A stretch of 64,000 nt of DNA from Flavobacterium sp. GTDB taxonomy: Bacteria; Bacteroidota; Bacteroidia; Flavobacteriales; Flavobacteriaceae. Under the pieces are notes generated by a model. It saw only the letters and a list, made by a program, of their open reading frames with translations. It was not told the origin of the DNA and ran no database searches. The translations under genes and the position numbers were made by a program. The stretch is taken from positions 1,281,075 through 1,345,074 of the forward strand of contig CP051546.1 in the NCBI GenBank assembly GCA_012837155.1, given 5' to 3'. This document shows, one piece after another, positions 8,938-22,938 of the stretch. Position 1 is the first letter of the stretch. Each line of letters begins with the position of its first letter.

Positions 8938-10125
8938 TTACGAAATAACACCCGAACCAACCAATTCATCTCCTAAATACCATGCCACGAACTGCCCTTC
9001 GGTTATAGCGGATTGCGGTTCTTCGAAAGCGACATACATTCCATTTTCGAATGGATGCAAAGTTGCTTTTTGCAAAGGTTGACGGTAGCGAATCCGCGCC
9101 ATAACGTCCATTTTTTCGCCCTTGGCTAAAGCTAAATCAGGGCGAATCCAATGCACTTCGGATTTTTCTATAAACAACGCTTTTTTAAATAATCCTGGGT
9201 GTTGGCTTCCCAATCCTGTGTAAATGGTATTGGTCTCCACATTGGTAGCGATGATGAATAACGGATCTGTTGTTCCGCCTACATTCAGCCCTTTTCGCTG
9301 TCCAATGGTAAAAAAATGAGCTCCTTGATGCTTACCAACCACTTTTCCCATTTTTGGAGTGTACTCAATTTTACGCGAATCGAATAACAACGCTTCTTCT
9401 GTGGAAAGTCCTGATGATTTAACATAATTGTATTCAGGATTTCCTTTGTTGATTTGTATAATTTGTCCTTCTTTGGCTTGTAATTTTTGTTGCAAAAATT
9501 CGGGCAATCGCACTTTTCCAATAAAACATAATCCTTGTGAATCTCTTTTTTCGGCAGTAACTAAGTCTAGTTGAGTAGCAATTTCGCGTACTTCGGGCTT
9601 TGTTAATTCGCCTATTGGAAACAAGGATTTTGCCAATTGTTCTTGCGATAATTGACAAAGAAAATAAGATTGGTCTTTATTATTGTCGGCTCCAGCTAAA
9701 AGCTGATACACTTTTTCGCCATTAACTTCGATTTCGCCTTTTCGGCAATAATGTCCCGTTGCTACAAAATCAGCACCAAGACTTAAAGCGATTTTCATAA
9801 AAACATCGAATTTTATTTCGCGGTTACAAAGCACATCGGGGTTTGGAGTTCGCCCTTTTTCGTATTCGTTGAACATATAATCAACGATTTTCTCTTTGTA
9901 TTCTTCACTTAAATCAACGGTTTGAAAAGGAATGCCTAATTTTTCGGCAACCAAAAGAGCATCGTTGCTGTCTTCAAGCCAAGGACATTCATTAGAAATG
10001 GTAACTGAATCGTCGTGCCAGTTTTTCATAAAAAGACCTATGACTTCATAGCCTTGCTGCTGTAATAAATAGGCAGCAACACTCGAATCTACACCACCAG
10101 AAAGCCCAACAACTACACGTTTCAT
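8938..10125 (-). CDS. mnmA: tRNA-specific 2-thiouridylase MnmA
   Basis: The enzyme thiolates U34 of tRNA Lys, Glu and Gln using ATP and sulfur from a relay protein. The 395-residue sequence has the PP-loop 'GLSGGVDSS' (residues 7-15), Cys100 in '[12 protein letters not shown]' and Cys200 in 'GLCFIGK', the two catalytic cysteines, plus the C-terminal beta-barrel ('[11 protein letters not shown]', 'RIRYRQP'). Length matches the family, at the upper end. A -7 box lies 29 bases upstream, consistent with the chosen ATG. Its substrate tRNA-Lys(TTT) is encoded at about 59 kb in the window. Confidence 0.96.
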   Translation of the reverse strand: MKRVVVGLSGGVDSSVAAYLLQQQGYEVIGLFMKNWHDDSVTISNECPWLEDSNDALLVAEKLGIPFQTVDLSEEYKEKIVDYMFNEYEKGRTPNPDVLCNREIKFDVFMKIALSLGADFVATGHYCRKGEIEVNGEKVYQLLAGADNNKDQSYFLCQLSQEQLAKSLFPIGELTKPEVREIATQLDLVTAEKRDSQGLCFIGKVRLPEFLQQKLQAKEGQIIQINKGNPEYNYVKSSGLSTEEALLFDSRKIEYTPKMGKVVGKHQGAHFFTIGQRKGLNVGGTTDPLFIIATNVETNTIYTGLGSQHPGLFKKALFIEKSEVHWIRPDLALAKGEKMDVMARIRYRQPLQKATLHPFENGMYVAFEEPQSAITEGQFVAWYLGDELVGSGVIS

Positions 10126-10153
10126 CTTGAAATAATTACAATTTTACAAGGCG

Positions 10154-10161
10154 CAAAGTTA
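10154..10161 (-). promoter_or_regulatory. Probable mnmA promoter -7 box
   Basis: The minus strand reads TAACTTTG, a match to TAnnTTTG, 29 bases before the mnmA ATG. Confidence 0.5.
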
Positions 10162-10196
10162 CAAAGATTTGCGACAGGATTTAAGCAGGAGTAAAC

Positions 10197-10912
10197 TTAA
10201 TTGCTTTTGGTTTTCGAAAGGCTTTGTGGTAAGCTCATATTCATTTCTTTGATGAGTTTTCCTTTTTCGAAAAACTGCCAAACGCCTATTTTTTTTCCAT
10301 TGGCAAACGTTCCTTTTGATACAATATTTCCATCATCCGAATTCCTGAAAATGGCTAATCCATCATATTCATTGTTTTTGTAATTCGATTCTTCAATGAC
10401 AATTCCAGTTTCGGTATATCGTTTATAAGCACCGTTTTTTGCATTGTTTTTATAATTTATCTCTTCGGCAATTTTACCACTTGAATAAAAAACAGAACGC
10501 AATCCTTCTAGTTTTCCGTTGCTATAATTCTCAATGGTCATTACCACTTTTGAAGCTTTATGGTAATATTTCCATTGCCCTTCGTATAATTTATTGACGA
10601 CTTTCCCTTCGCTTACTTTATTCTTGAGTTGATCATAAAAAATCGTGTAAGCCGAATGGTCTTTGGGGTTAAATTCTCTGGTGGCGATTATTTTTTTTGT
10701 TTTGGTATTATCGAAGAAAGTAAAAGTTCCCACTTCTTTTCCGTGGTCAAAAGTTCCTTCGTATTTTGGGTTTTTGGTATCTTCGTAACTTCCTTTCCAA
10801 AGCCCGTGTTTGTTGCCTTTTTCGTCTAATTTATTGAAATCGTTTTGTGCCTGAATGCAAAATACATTCAAAAAAATCAAAACGAATATTCCTTTTTATA
10901 AAACGCTTTCAT
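10197..10912 (-). pseudogene. MORN-like/YwqK-family repeat protein, frameshift in signal peptide
   Basis: The body (from about 10880) is a run of repeats such as 'GKEVGTFTFFDN', 'YEGQWKYYHK', 'GKLEGLRSVFYSSGK' and 'GKKIGVWQFFEKGK', matching the MORN-variant/YwqK family that is abundant in Bacteroidota. Read as is, no ATG fits. Starting at ATG 10910-10912 and adding one A to the A5 run (plus T5 at 10893-10897) gives a clean signal peptide, 'MKAFYKKGIFVLIFL' then 'IQAQ'. I therefore take 10912 as the true start with a one-base loss, probably a sequence error. An exported repeat protein is likely; its role is unknown. Confidence 0.7.
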
Positions 10913-10962
10913 AAGTATCTTTTAGTTTAAACGTATTTGTATCGCGAAAATTATTCTAACAA

Positions 10963-10988
10963 AAAAATCCCGAAATATCGGGATTTTT
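10963..10988 (-). terminator. Rho-independent terminator after yidC
   Basis: A perfect 11-bp stem (AAAAATCCCGA with TCGGGATTTTT) around loop AATA starts 6 bases beyond the yidC stop. The T-tract is on the minus-strand side; the stem is symmetrical, so it could also work for the opposite strand. Confidence 0.85.
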
Positions 10989-10994
10989 ATAAAA

Positions 10995-12898
10995 CTATTT
11001 CTTTTTGTCCTTTGCTTTTTGAGCTTCGGCTTGTTCCATAACTTCTTGAAGTTTTCTTTGAAATTTACCTTGCTTTTTGGGCTCTTTCAATTTGTTTTCT
11101 TGAATTTGAGCGTGAATTTTGTCACTATCAATGAAATATCGTTTGATAACAATCATAATTCCAATAGTAATCAAATTCGAAATAAAGTTATACAAACTCA
11201 ATCCTGCACCATAACTGTTGAAGAATATTAACATCATTACAGGCGAAATATAGATCATATATTTCATCATTTTTGACATATCAGGCATTCCTTCTTGTTG
11301 CGGAGCAGCCATTTGCTGGTCGCCAGAAGTCATTTTCATATAAAAGAAAATGGCAATTGCCGCTAATATTGGAAACAAACTAATATGATCGCCGTATAAC
11401 GGAATACGGAATGGAAGTTTTGCAACGGCATCAAATGAGGATAAGTCATCTGCCCAAAGGAAACTTTTTTGTCTTAACTCGAATGCTGACGGGAAAAACT
11501 GGAAGGAAGCATACATAAACGGAATTTGAATCAAGGCGGGAATACATCCTGCCATAGGATTTACTCCTGCTTTGTTGTACAATTTCATGGTTTCCTGCTG
11601 CTTTTTCATTGGGTCTTTTTTAAATTTTTCTCCCAATTCAGTGATTTCAGGTCGCAATACTTTCATTTTTGCCTGTGACAAGAATGATTTAAAAGTGATA
11701 GGCGACATGGCAATTTTATTAAAATCGTAAAAATAATGATGGCAATTCCTAATGAAAGTCCTATAGTCGTGCTTAAAAATCCAAATAATGGAATAAAAAT
11801 AAACTTATTAATCCATCCAAAAATTCCCCAACCTAATGGAATAATTTTCTCTAGATTTTTATCATATTGTTTTAATGTTTTATAATCGGATGGGCCAAAA
11901 TACCAACTCATTTTATAATCGATTTCGCCATTACTAAAAGCCAAAGGCACATTTGCTTTCAGTTGTTTGGTAAAAACGGTATCAATGGTTTCATCAGCAA
12001 CCAGCTTGGTCGAATGTAGTTTTGATGTTTCAAAAGGTTTGTCTGTCAATAATATGGTAGAGAAAAAATGCTGTTTAAAGGCAATATAACTCACTTTAAT
12101 GGGGGTGTCTTCGGTGTCTTTTCCTAAACTAGTACTGTTGTTTTTATCTCCTTCATATTCATAACGAATATCCGTATAACGATCTTCATACGAAATGCTT
12201 TTCTCGTTTCTGAACGTTTTTAAATTCCATTCTAAATCCAGTGGTTTGGCTGTGTTCAAAACTTTATTCAAGCCTTGCGAACGCAAATCAAAACCAATCA
12301 TATAATCATTAGGTTTCAAAATGTATTTGTATTCCAAATAGTCATTGACACCCGCTTTCAATTTCATCGAAAGGATTTGGTCTGCGCCAACTTTTGTTAA
12401 AGTCGGTTCGAAATAAAGGGCTTTTGTGTTTAAAGTACGATTATCGCTGGTTTGCAATTGAATGTTTAAATTGGCATTATTGTCTTTTATCAATTCGACC
12501 AATTGTCCCGAACCTTTTTTAAACTTATCATATTTTTTCAATGTAGCTTCTACAATATACCCTCCTTTGTTGGCGATTTTTAGTTTTACCAATTCATTTT
12601 CGATAGTGGTAAAATCATTTTTTGCAGAAGGAAGCGTGGCAGAATAAGCAAAACTACCAAGCGTTTTTTGCGCTTGAGCTAGTTGTGTAGAATCTCCAGC
12701 GATAACAACTGCTGGAGTTGCTGCAGCTTGAGTAGTTACCGCTTTATTTGCGTTTTCTTTAGCGACTAATTCTTTCTTGGCTTTTTCAGCTGCAATAGTT
12801 GCTTCTGAAGGCTTGTTTTGGTACATTATCCAAATCAAGATTCCGAAAATCAATACGAAACCAATAATCGAATTGAGGTCTAATTTTTTTTCTTCCAT
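10995..12898 (-). pseudogene. yidC: Membrane protein insertase YidC, one frameshift as read
   Basis: YidC inserts and folds inner membrane proteins with or without SecYEG. The N-terminal part (to about 11710) has the first transmembrane helix ('SIIGFVLIFGILIWIMYQ'), then the large periplasmic domain. The second part has the conserved membrane core ('YNKAGVNPMAGCIPALIQIP', 'SFLWADDLSSFDA') and a Lys-rich tail. The frames join at 'FTILIK' if one A is restored to the A4 run (plus T4 at 11714-11717), giving 'LIKIAMSPITFKS'. Repaired length is about 634 residues, normal for the phylum. Because yidC is normally essential, this break is almost certainly a sequence error and the gene functional. pyrG lies just upstream. 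Confidence 0.93.
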
Positions 12899-12915
12899 TA
12901 TTATGTTTAAAAAAG

Positions 12916-12936
12916 TTTAAGGTTTTAAGTTTAAAG
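12916..12936. repeat. Three tandem heptamers (TTTAAGG type)
   Basis: The units TTTAAGG, TTTTAAG and TTTAAAG follow each other without gaps in the yidC-pyrG spacer. The same unit type recurs at 60267-60301. Confidence 0.6.
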
Positions 12937-12943
12937 AAAAGCT

Positions 12944-14734
<1,791 letters not shown>

Positions 14735-14842
14735 TTATAGCTATTAAGTTTACTGTGTTTTGTCTTTTTGAAAAGCACAAGAATTTTATAGTTTTAAAAA
14801 AGGATAAGAAAATAGGTTTTTTACAAATCGCCAAAAAGAGGT

Positions 14843-15739
14843 TTAGGCGCAAAACAAGACACCCAATGCTTTTTCTAGATTAGCATCATCCAAATATTTT
14901 TTTGCAATGCCGTGCAGGTTTTTGTGTTTGTCTTCTAAAAGAGGTGTTTTTAGCGCATCGATAATTTCTGGTGTGTTTTTGCATTTTTCAATTAATTCCA
15001 GAGAAGGAATCTCGGCTGCATTGCCTAATCTTCCTAAATCATTCCCTGTTAATACCATGCTATTTCTAGCGTGTATTGGCAAAGCATCAACTCCAATGCC
15101 TTTGCTGTAAATGGGTTTTGGAATTTCGAACAAAGAGTTTTTAGTTGCTCTCGTGTACCAATTTCCTCCCATCCGTGCAACCAAATCTAGTTTTTCAGTA
15201 TCTAGGTTTCCGTCATTTCCTTTGTACTCGTTTCGAATATGAATGTTTACCACCCTAGCAATAATTAAATTTCCGGCTCCGCCTTGGGCGCCTAATTCAA
15301 TAACATTATCTACAATACATTCAAATGAAACTGGGGCTTCGGCAACTCTTGGCGGTTTTATTTTATCGGAAGCAATGGGTGTAAATCCAGATTTTGTAAA
15401 TTCATTTACCTCTTTTGCATATTCGGTGCTTGAAAGTGACATTTGCTCCACCATGGCAAAATTTACGATATTAATAACCACTTCTTTAACCTCTTTTATG
15501 TTTTCGTAAGTGTGTTTTGTGGTGTTGTCTTTTCCTCTTCTTGCAGGCGAAAAAATCAGAATAGGAGGGTTTGCACTAAAAACATTAAAAAAGCTAAAGG
15601 GACTCAAATTTACGTTTCCATTTTTATCCACGGTGCTCGCTAAGGCGATAGGTCTAGGCGCAACAGCCGTCAATAATAGTTGGTGCAATGCTGTTGTTGA
15701 AATCGAATTTGGGTCTATTGTTGTGGTTGTTTCTTTCAT
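14843..15739 (-). CDS. Flavin reductase family protein
   Basis: This 298-residue protein has an N-terminal flavin reductase-like FMN-binding split barrel ('APRPIALASTVDKNGNVNLS', 'SPFSFFNVFSANPPI') and an extra C-terminal helical part of about 90 residues. Members supply reduced flavin to partner oxygenases or bind FMN for other reductions. It follows the fumarylacetoacetase gene on the same strand, but a 342-base palindromic spacer separates them, so membership in the aromatic operon is doubtful. The fold is sure and the role open. Confidence 0.82.
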   Translation of the reverse strand: MKETTTTIDPNSISTTALHQLLLTAVAPRPIALASTVDKNGNVNLSPFSFFNVFSANPPILIFSPARRGKDNTTKHTYENIKEVKEVVINIVNFAMVEQMSLSSTEYAKEVNEFTKSGFTPIASDKIKPPRVAEAPVSFECIVDNVIELGAQGGAGNLIIARVVNIHIRNEYKGNDGNLDTEKLDLVARMGGNWYTRATKNSLFEIPKPIYSKGIGVDALPIHARNSMVLTGNDLGRLGNAAEIPSLELIEKCKNTPEIIDALKTPLLEDKHKNLHGIAKKYLDDANLEKALGVLFCA

Positions 15740-15803
15740 TTGAAACGAATTAAGTTGTGGATAGAATTAATGTTGTGTTTTGGTAAGTCTCTAAATTTAT
15801 TTG

Positions 15804-16017
15804 CCACAGATTTAAAAGATTAACACGGATGATTGTAACCTAGCTAATACTATTTTATAACTTTGACTTTACTGTAAAAAAACTTTAAACCATTAAGGAA
15901 ATTAGAAAATTAAGAAGTAAAACTTAATAAACTTATCGTCTTAATGGTAAATTTTAAAACAGTATTTTCAAAATTTAAATGGGTTTAAAAATCTTTTTAA
16001 TCCTTTTAAATCTGTGG
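15804..16017. repeat. About 214-bp nested palindrome (long inverted-repeat element)
   Basis: This fills most of the gene-free stretch 15740-16081. The outer arms are at 15804-15823 (CCACAGATTTAAAAGATTAA) and 15997-16017 (reverse complement with one extra base). Inside, TACTGT...CCATTAAG around 15870-15897 pairs with CTTAATGG...ACAGTA around 15940-15963, and a smaller pair sits at the centre. The whole element could fold into one long imperfect hairpin. Sequences starting CCACAGATT recur in flavobacterial genomes; a MITE-like or mRNA-end function is possible. Confidence 0.7.
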
Positions 16018-16081
16018 TAATAACTCTTTTTAATAATAAGTATTACACACTAATATTTTGGTAATAGTTCTTTCAATTTAC

Positions 16082-17315
16082 TTATAAAGTAGGCAGTAAT
16101 TGTGATTTTACTTCGCCAAAACCAACTCTAATCGAGTCTTTTTCGCAATAGCCTCTCATTATCACGGTGTCGAAATCTTCAATAAAAGTTCTTTTTTCGC
16201 CGTTTTGCAATAAGATTGGTTTTTGTCCGCCCCAAGTGAGTTCTAACATCGAACCATAACTATTGGGTTCTTTGCCGCTGATGGTTCCAGACGCCATCAA
16301 GTCGCCTATTTTTATGTTGCAACCATTGCTGGTGTGATGGGCTAATTGTTGCGCCATGTTCCAATACATATATTTAAAATTAGACTGGCATACTATCGTT
16401 TCAGGATTGTCTTTTGCCTGAATGGCGACCTCTAATTTAATATCATAATTTTTCAAACCATCGTATTCTAAATAAGACAATACTTTCGGATTTTGCTCAG
16501 GACCTTGTACTCTGAAAGGTTCCAAAGCTTCCATAGTGACTACCCAAGGCGACATTGAGGATCCAAAGTTTTTGGCTAAAAATGGTCCTAACGGAACGTA
16601 TTCCCATTTTTGAATATCTCTTGCCGACCAATCGTTGAATAATACTTTTCCAAAAATATAGTTCTCAGCGTTAGTTGTGTTTACTTTTTCTCCTAGCTTG
16701 GTATTTTTGCCAATAATAAAGCCCATTTCTAATTCGAAATCTACTCTAGAAGAGGCTTTGAAAACAGGAGAATCTGAATTTGGTGGCATCACTTGCCCTT
16801 TGGGTCTGTGAATGTTTTCGCCACTTACAACAATAGATGAGGCTCTCCCGTGATAGCCCACGGGTAAATGTTTCCAATTGGGCAAAAGTGCATTTTCTGG
16901 ATCACGAAACATTATGCCTACATTGGTGGCATGCTCTATGCTCGAATAAAAATCGGTGTAATCCCCGACAGAAACGGGCAAATGCATTTGAACTTCGCTT
17001 TGCAATAAAAAGGCGTCTTTGTTATTTTTTAAGATAGAATTTTCGTTCCGTAATTCTTGTTGAATGATTTCACGAACCTTTTTTGTTTTCTCTTTTCCTA
17101 AAGCAATGAAGTCATTCAAAAATTCATTTTTCAATACCTTTTTTTTATTTCTAACCCCTCAAATATACCCAGTTTTCGAGCCACAACTAAGTCTAAAATT
17201 TGATCACCGATAGCAATGCAAACTCTTGGTTTTATGGACGAAGTTGAGTAAATCCCAAAGGAATGTTGTAGATTGTAAAATCAGATTGGTCGGGTACTGA
17301 AAGCCAAGTTTTCAT
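16082..17315 (-). pseudogene. fahA: Fumarylacetoacetase, two frameshifts near the N-terminus
   Basis: The enzyme hydrolyses fumarylacetoacetate to fumarate and acetoacetate, the last step of tyrosine breakdown. The open frame from 17134 holds the whole catalytic domain ('DFYSSIEHATNVG', 'VGYHGRASSIVVSG', 'DFELEMGFIIG'). The usual N-terminal domain is present upstream but broken. ATG 17313-17315 gives 'MKTWLSVPDQSDFTIYNIP', then one missing T (plus A3 at 17257-17259) restores 'NIPFGIYSTSS', and a change in a T8 run (17139-17146) joins the domains. Repaired length is about 410 residues, as in the family. The breaks look like base-calling errors. Confidence 0.9.
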
Positions 17316-17383
17316 GCGTTTGTATTTTATTTAGGTTTCGAAATTCGTTGAAAGTAATCGTGGAGGTTTTTCTTTTTCGGAAT

Positions 17384-19162
17384 TCAAATTAGATGATTAA
17401 TTAGTTCTTGTTTCGTGATTAATTGCATTCCATCAGTAATTAATTTGTTGTAATTTTTATCTGATTTTAAGTGTATTAAATGGTTGTAAACCACTTCTTC
17501 TAGCGGATTGTTAAGCGCATATATTAGTTCATAAATTTCTAACGGCAAAAGCCAATCTGTGCTGTATTTATCTTTCAACTCATTTGTTATTAGGGCTAAT
17601 AACTCGAAATTTAATGTTTTGTTTTCGCGCATATTTCTCACTTCTTGATAGTGTTGATGCAAGTTTAATTCGGAGTCTGAATATTTTATTTTATGTGTTT
17701 TAACATTCGAAACTTTATATAAATCATGAAACGATTCTACGTCGGCAGGACCAGCATAAGCCGAAATAATTTCTTTCCCGATAGCCATATCATAGGTGTC
17801 CCATTCGGGTTTAAATAGCAGTTCGTCCTTGTGATAAACAGTGCAATCTTGGAAAGAAATAAGGATTATTTTTCCTCTCAAGTCTCGCTTTCCAGTAATA
17901 ATAAGACCTTCTACTTTTATTCCACCTTCGAATGATAAGGTGGTTCGTTTTCCTTCATAAATGCCATAAATTTCTAAATCACGAGGCGACATGTCTTCGA
18001 TTGCTAAATTGATTCCTTCTAATTTTCCAATGGGACTTCCAAATCCTTGTGAGTGATATGCTGTTCCGTGTCCAATGAGCTCTTATCTCTTGAGGCTAAG
18101 GCACTTTCTCCAATAGTTTGAATGTAAATCGCCTTCCCTTCATTGCTTATTACATTTGAAAATAGTCCAGAAATTTGGATGCCAGTACTCAATTCTATTG
18201 TGCCTATGTTTTTAGATTGGATTAGTTTTTCAACTCCAGAAAGGCCTCCTGTTCTCAAGGCCATTTTATTGGCAAATTTTTCCAAAACATAACTTAAATA
18301 CGCAAAATCAGGGGTTACAAAAAGCTGCGGTTGTTGTTTGGTAATATCAAAACTTACATTTGCAGCGTCTATGGTAAAAGGTAATTTTATTACGCCTTCT
18401 TTCAAGCACAATTCGCTTTCTCCAATAGAAGATAATAATCCTGCGCCATAAATTTTCGGATTCGTTAGTTCTCCAATTAGTCCGTATTCTACTGTCCACC
18501 AATGAAGGTTTCTTATCTGAGCCATTTCTGATAATTCTCCCATATTGTTTTGAACATCGTTTAAAACTTTTAGGGCTTCGTCAATGTCTCGTTTCTCTGT
18601 ATTTGGATCTTCTTTTAAAATAGAAACTTTTCTAACGGCTTCATACAATTCATAATCTTTAGACGAAGCAATTGCTTTGCTGCCAATTTCGCCAAATCGC
18701 CTTAAATATTCGGCATATTCTGGATTTGCTATAATTGGAGCATGTCCTGCTGCTTCATGAATAATATCTGGAGCGGGAGTATAAGCAATATGATCGATGG
18801 TACGAATATCGGAGGCAATTACTAGAACATTATAAGCTTGAAACTCCATAAATGCATTCGGGGGGATAAAACCATCTACTGAAACTGCTGCCCAACCAAT
18901 GTTTTTAAGAATTCGGTTCATTCCTTCCATTTCTGGAATTTTGTCTAAAGAAATTCCTGTTTTCGAAATTCCCTCAAGATAATAACTGTGTGCTACTTTT
19001 GCTAAATAGTTGGTGTTATAAGCGCATTACATAACGCCAAACCGCTTGATTTTGGGCGGTATATTGTTTGTAAGGTTGTTTTACAATAAACGTGTGTAAG
19101 TGCTTAGGCAGCCTTTTTGTTACCGTATTCCAATTCAATTCTTGACTTTTACCCGTTTTCAT
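17384..19162 (-). pseudogene. Phenylalanine 4-monooxygenase, long form, two frameshifts
   Basis: This is an iron- and pterin-dependent hydroxylase converting phenylalanine to tyrosine. Three frames make one protein of about 590 residues. The N-terminal part from ATG 19160-19162 includes 'RLPKHLHTFI' and 'NQAVWRYVMR'. The catalytic core has the iron ligands in 'HEAAGHAP' and 'IPEMEGMNRILK'. The C-terminal part from about 18080 has about 230 residues beyond the core. Bacterial enzymes of the proteobacterial type have about 270-300 residues; this long form is usual in Bacteroidota. The breaks are near 19021 and near 18082, where a restored G gives 'DKELIGHGTAYHS'. It sits between hppD and fahA. 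Confidence 0.88.
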
Positions 19163-19181
19163 TTTTAACCTTTATTAAGAT

Positions 19182-20341
<1,160 letters not shown>

Positions 20342-20375
20342 CGCCTTACTTTTTTAGGTTTTAATTATTTGTTAT

Positions 20376-21527
20376 CTAGCCAAGATTGGAAATAGGTTTC
20401 GTCAGTAATTTCATAGCCTCCTCAGTAACCATTAAGGGTTTAAAGGTGTCTACCATGATGGCTAATTCCTGAGTTTCCTTTTTGCCAATGCTTTTTTCCA
20501 TAGTTCCTGGATGTGGCCCATGAGGAATGCCAGCGGGATGCAATGTGATTTGTCCTTTGTCAACATGATTTCGGCTCATAAAATCGCCATCTACATAGTA
20601 CAAAACCTCATCAGAATCGATATTGCTATGGTGGTAAGGTGCCGGAATAGCCTCAGGATGATAGTCATATAAACGAGGAACAAATGAACAGATAACAAAG
20701 GCATTTGTCTCAAAAGTTTGATGTACTGGTGGCGGTTGATGGATTCTGCCTGTTATGGGTTCGAAATCATGAATAGAAAATTTATACGGAAAATTATAAC
20801 CATCCCAGCCCACCACGCTAAAGGGATGCGCTGCATAAACATATTCGTGTATGGTGTCCTGTTTTTTTACTTTGATGATAAAATCGCCCAGTTCGTTGTG
20901 GGTTTCCAGTTCGTACGGTGGGTGCATATCGCGCTCGCAATAAGGGGCATGCTCTAAAAGTTGCCCAAACCAATTGCGGTATCTTTTGGGAGTGTATATG
21001 GGACTTTTAGATTCTACGATGAAGAGTCTATTCTCTTCTGTGTCAAAATCTATTTGATAAATAATTCCTCTAGGAATTACAATATAATCGCCATATTTAA
21101 AATCGATATTTCCTAATTGGGTTCTTAATTTTCCTGTACCTTTATGAATAAAAATTACTTCGTCTGAATCGGTATTTTTATAAAAATAATCTTTTAGCGA
21201 TTTTTTGGGAGCGGCCAAAACGATATAACAATCACTATTGGCTAGAATAATTTTTCTGCTTTCTAAAAAATCGTCTATTGGCGCAACAGTAAACCCTTTA
21301 AGGCTTAAGGATTTCATGTTTTTTTCGATGGCAATTTTTGGCGAAATAGTATATGATTTTAGAATGTCTTTTACTTGAGTAGGGCGTTGTGTATGGTATA
21401 GCAAGGAAGACATGCCATCAAAACCAATAGTACCAAAGAGTTCTTCATAATAGAAATTTCCTCTTTCGCTTTTGAAAATAGTATGTTTTTTATCAGGGAT
21501 ATTCCCTAGTTTGTGATAGAACGGCAT
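20376..21527 (-). CDS. hmgA: Homogentisate 1,2-dioxygenase
   Basis: The enzyme opens homogentisate to maleylacetoacetate. The 383-residue cupin protein starts 'MPFYHKLGNIPDKKHTIF' and keeps the iron-site region ('PYHHSNIDSDEVLYYVDG', 'HPAGIPHGPHPG'). Its length suits the shorter bacterial branch (human about 445). It is flanked by the dehydrogenase (15 bases upstream) and hppD (34 bases downstream), so the genes are probably one transcript. Confidence 0.92.
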   Translation of the reverse strand: MPFYHKLGNIPDKKHTIFKSERGNFYYEELFGTIGFDGMSSLLYHTQRPTQVKDILKSYTISPKIAIEKNMKSLSLKGFTVAPIDDFLESRKIILANSDCYIVLAAPKKSLKDYFYKNTDSDEVIFIHKGTGKLRTQLGNIDFKYGDYIVIPRGIIYQIDFDTEENRLFIVESKSPIYTPKRYRNWFGQLLEHAPYCERDMHPPYELETHNELGDFIIKVKKQDTIHEYVYAAHPFSVVGWDGYNFPYKFSIHDFEPITGRIHQPPPVHQTFETNAFVICSFVPRLYDYHPEAIPAPYHHSNIDSDEVLYYVDGDFMSRNHVDKGQITLHPAGIPHGPHPGTMEKSIGKKETQELAIMVDTFKPLMVTEEAMKLLTKPISNLG

Positions 21528-21542
21528 AGCTTTTTATTAAAA

Positions 21543-22796
21543 TTAGACGGTTGGAATTAGCTTTTCATCCTTATTTTGTAATTTATGTATCGCTAAATCT
21601 AGAGCATTTTCCGTTAAATTAAGACCGTTCGGACTTAGTTCAAAGGTTTTTAATAATGCCCCTTTAATGATAGCAGAGGTGTCTTCGAATAAAATTTCAT
21701 CCGTAATTTCTCCTTCATTTTCCATCAAATAAGAAAAAACTCTTGCCATGCCACAATTGGCTATAAAGTCAGGAATGATGGATACTTTATTATCTATTTC
21801 GGATAAAATAGGCCCCATAAAAATTTCTTTGTCATTAAAAGGGACATTGGCACCACAGCTAACCACTTCTAATCCGTTTTTAATTAGCGTGTCCATTTGT
21901 GATTTTTCGACCATTCTAGATCCAGCTGCGGGTATAAAAATTTCGGCCCCAACTGACCATGCTTTTTGCATTACTTCTTCATAAGAAAGAAAAGATAATT
22001 CTGTCTCTAAGGTAGCTTTTTTTGATAACAAATGTTGTATTTCTTCTAAATTAAATCCTTCGGTATTTACAAAACCGCCATTGTGATTAAGGATTCCGAC
22101 AATTTTAACGCCGTATTTTGCTAAATAAAAACCTGCGGCAGCACCCACATTTCCCCAGCCCTGTATGATGGCTCTTTTGTTTTTAATAGTGCCACCCCAA
22201 ATAGTGTAATAATGTTTAATTGCTTCGGCAACGCCATATCCTGTTATTAAATCTGCAATTTTATAGTTAGCGATTCCCGAAGGAATGTATTTTTTATCGG
22301 TAACTATTTTAGAAACTCCGTATTGCAATCGTTCTATTTTGTGTTGGTTTTGTCCTCTTTCAATATTAAAATACCCATTTACAATTCCTTCTTGAGGATG
22401 CGCTAGTCCAAAACTTTTTGTGATAGGAATAACTTCATGCAATTCATCAACATTCAAGTCGCCTCCAGTTCCATAATAATTTTTTAATAAGGGGAGAATG
22501 GCTTTGTACCATCTTTTTAAAACGCCTTGTTTTCTTGGGTCTTGTGGGTCAAAATCAATGCCCGATTTTGCACCTCCAATCTGGGGGCCAGAGACGGTAA
22601 ATTTTATCTCCATTGTTTTTGCCAAGGATTCTACCTCATCTCGATTTAATCCTTTACGCATTCTAGTACCACCTCCAGCAGCACCTCCCCTTAATGAATT
22701 AATGACAACCCATCCTTTGGCCTCGGTCTCTTTATCGGTCCATTCAAAAACAATTTCAGGAGAACTACGTTCAAAAATTTCAATTAGGTTCGACAT
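21543..22796 (-). CDS. Glu/Leu/Phe/Val dehydrogenase
   Basis: This NAD(P)-dependent amino acid dehydrogenase has 417 residues. The catalytic domain has 'GGGTRMRKGLNRDEVESLA' and 'SGPQIGGAKSGIDF' with the catalytic Lys. The Rossmann domain has 'IIQGWGNVGAAAGFYLAKYG'. As first gene of the aromatic catabolism run it may deaminate aromatic or branched amino acids or clear glutamate formed by transamination; the sequence does not settle the substrate. I start it at ATG 22794-22796 rather than the upstream TTG at 22826, which lies inside the -7 box. Confidence 0.9.
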   Translation of the reverse strand: MSNLIEIFERSSPEIVFEWTDKETEAKGWVVINSLRGGAAGGGTRMRKGLNRDEVESLAKTMEIKFTVSGPQIGGAKSGIDFDPQDPRKQGVLKRWYKAILPLLKNYYGTGGDLNVDELHEVIPITKSFGLAHPQEGIVNGYFNIERGQNQHKIERLQYGVSKIVTDKKYIPSGIANYKIADLITGYGVAEAIKHYYTIWGGTIKNKRAIIQGWGNVGAAAGFYLAKYGVKIVGILNHNGGFVNTEGFNLEEIQHLLSKKATLETELSFLSYEEVMQKAWSVGAEIFIPAAGSRMVEKSQMDTLIKNGLEVVSCGANVPFNDKEIFMGPILSEIDNKVSIIPDFIANCGMARVFSYLMENEGEITDEILFEDTSAIIKGALLKTFELSPNGLNLTENALDLAIHKLQNKDEKLIPTV

Positions 22797-22823
22797 ATCT
22801 GTTTGTTTATTTAGATTTCCTGT

Positions 22824-22831
22824 CAAACTTA
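22824..22831 (-). promoter_or_regulatory. Probable promoter -7 box of the aromatic catabolism operon
   Basis: The minus strand reads TAAGTTTG, a consensus match 28 bases before the dehydrogenase ATG. No good -33 box is seen, which may mean an activator is needed; the divergent Lrp protein is a candidate. Confidence 0.5.
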
Positions 22832-22938
22832 AATGAACAATAAGAGGTATGGAACATAATACTCTAAATAATGTTTATATTTGGTGTTTTAATCTTTAGT
22901 AATGGATATTAATAGAATATTATTCTAAATTACTTCCT

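Noticed and set aside
9285..9658. Two minus-strand open frames inside mnmA
   Set aside because: They are out-of-frame shadows of a complete, well-conserved mnmA.
16082..17134. A naturally short fumarylacetoacetase lacking its N-terminal domain
   Set aside because: The missing domain is readable upstream from 17315 in two other frames, so it is a frameshifted full-length gene.
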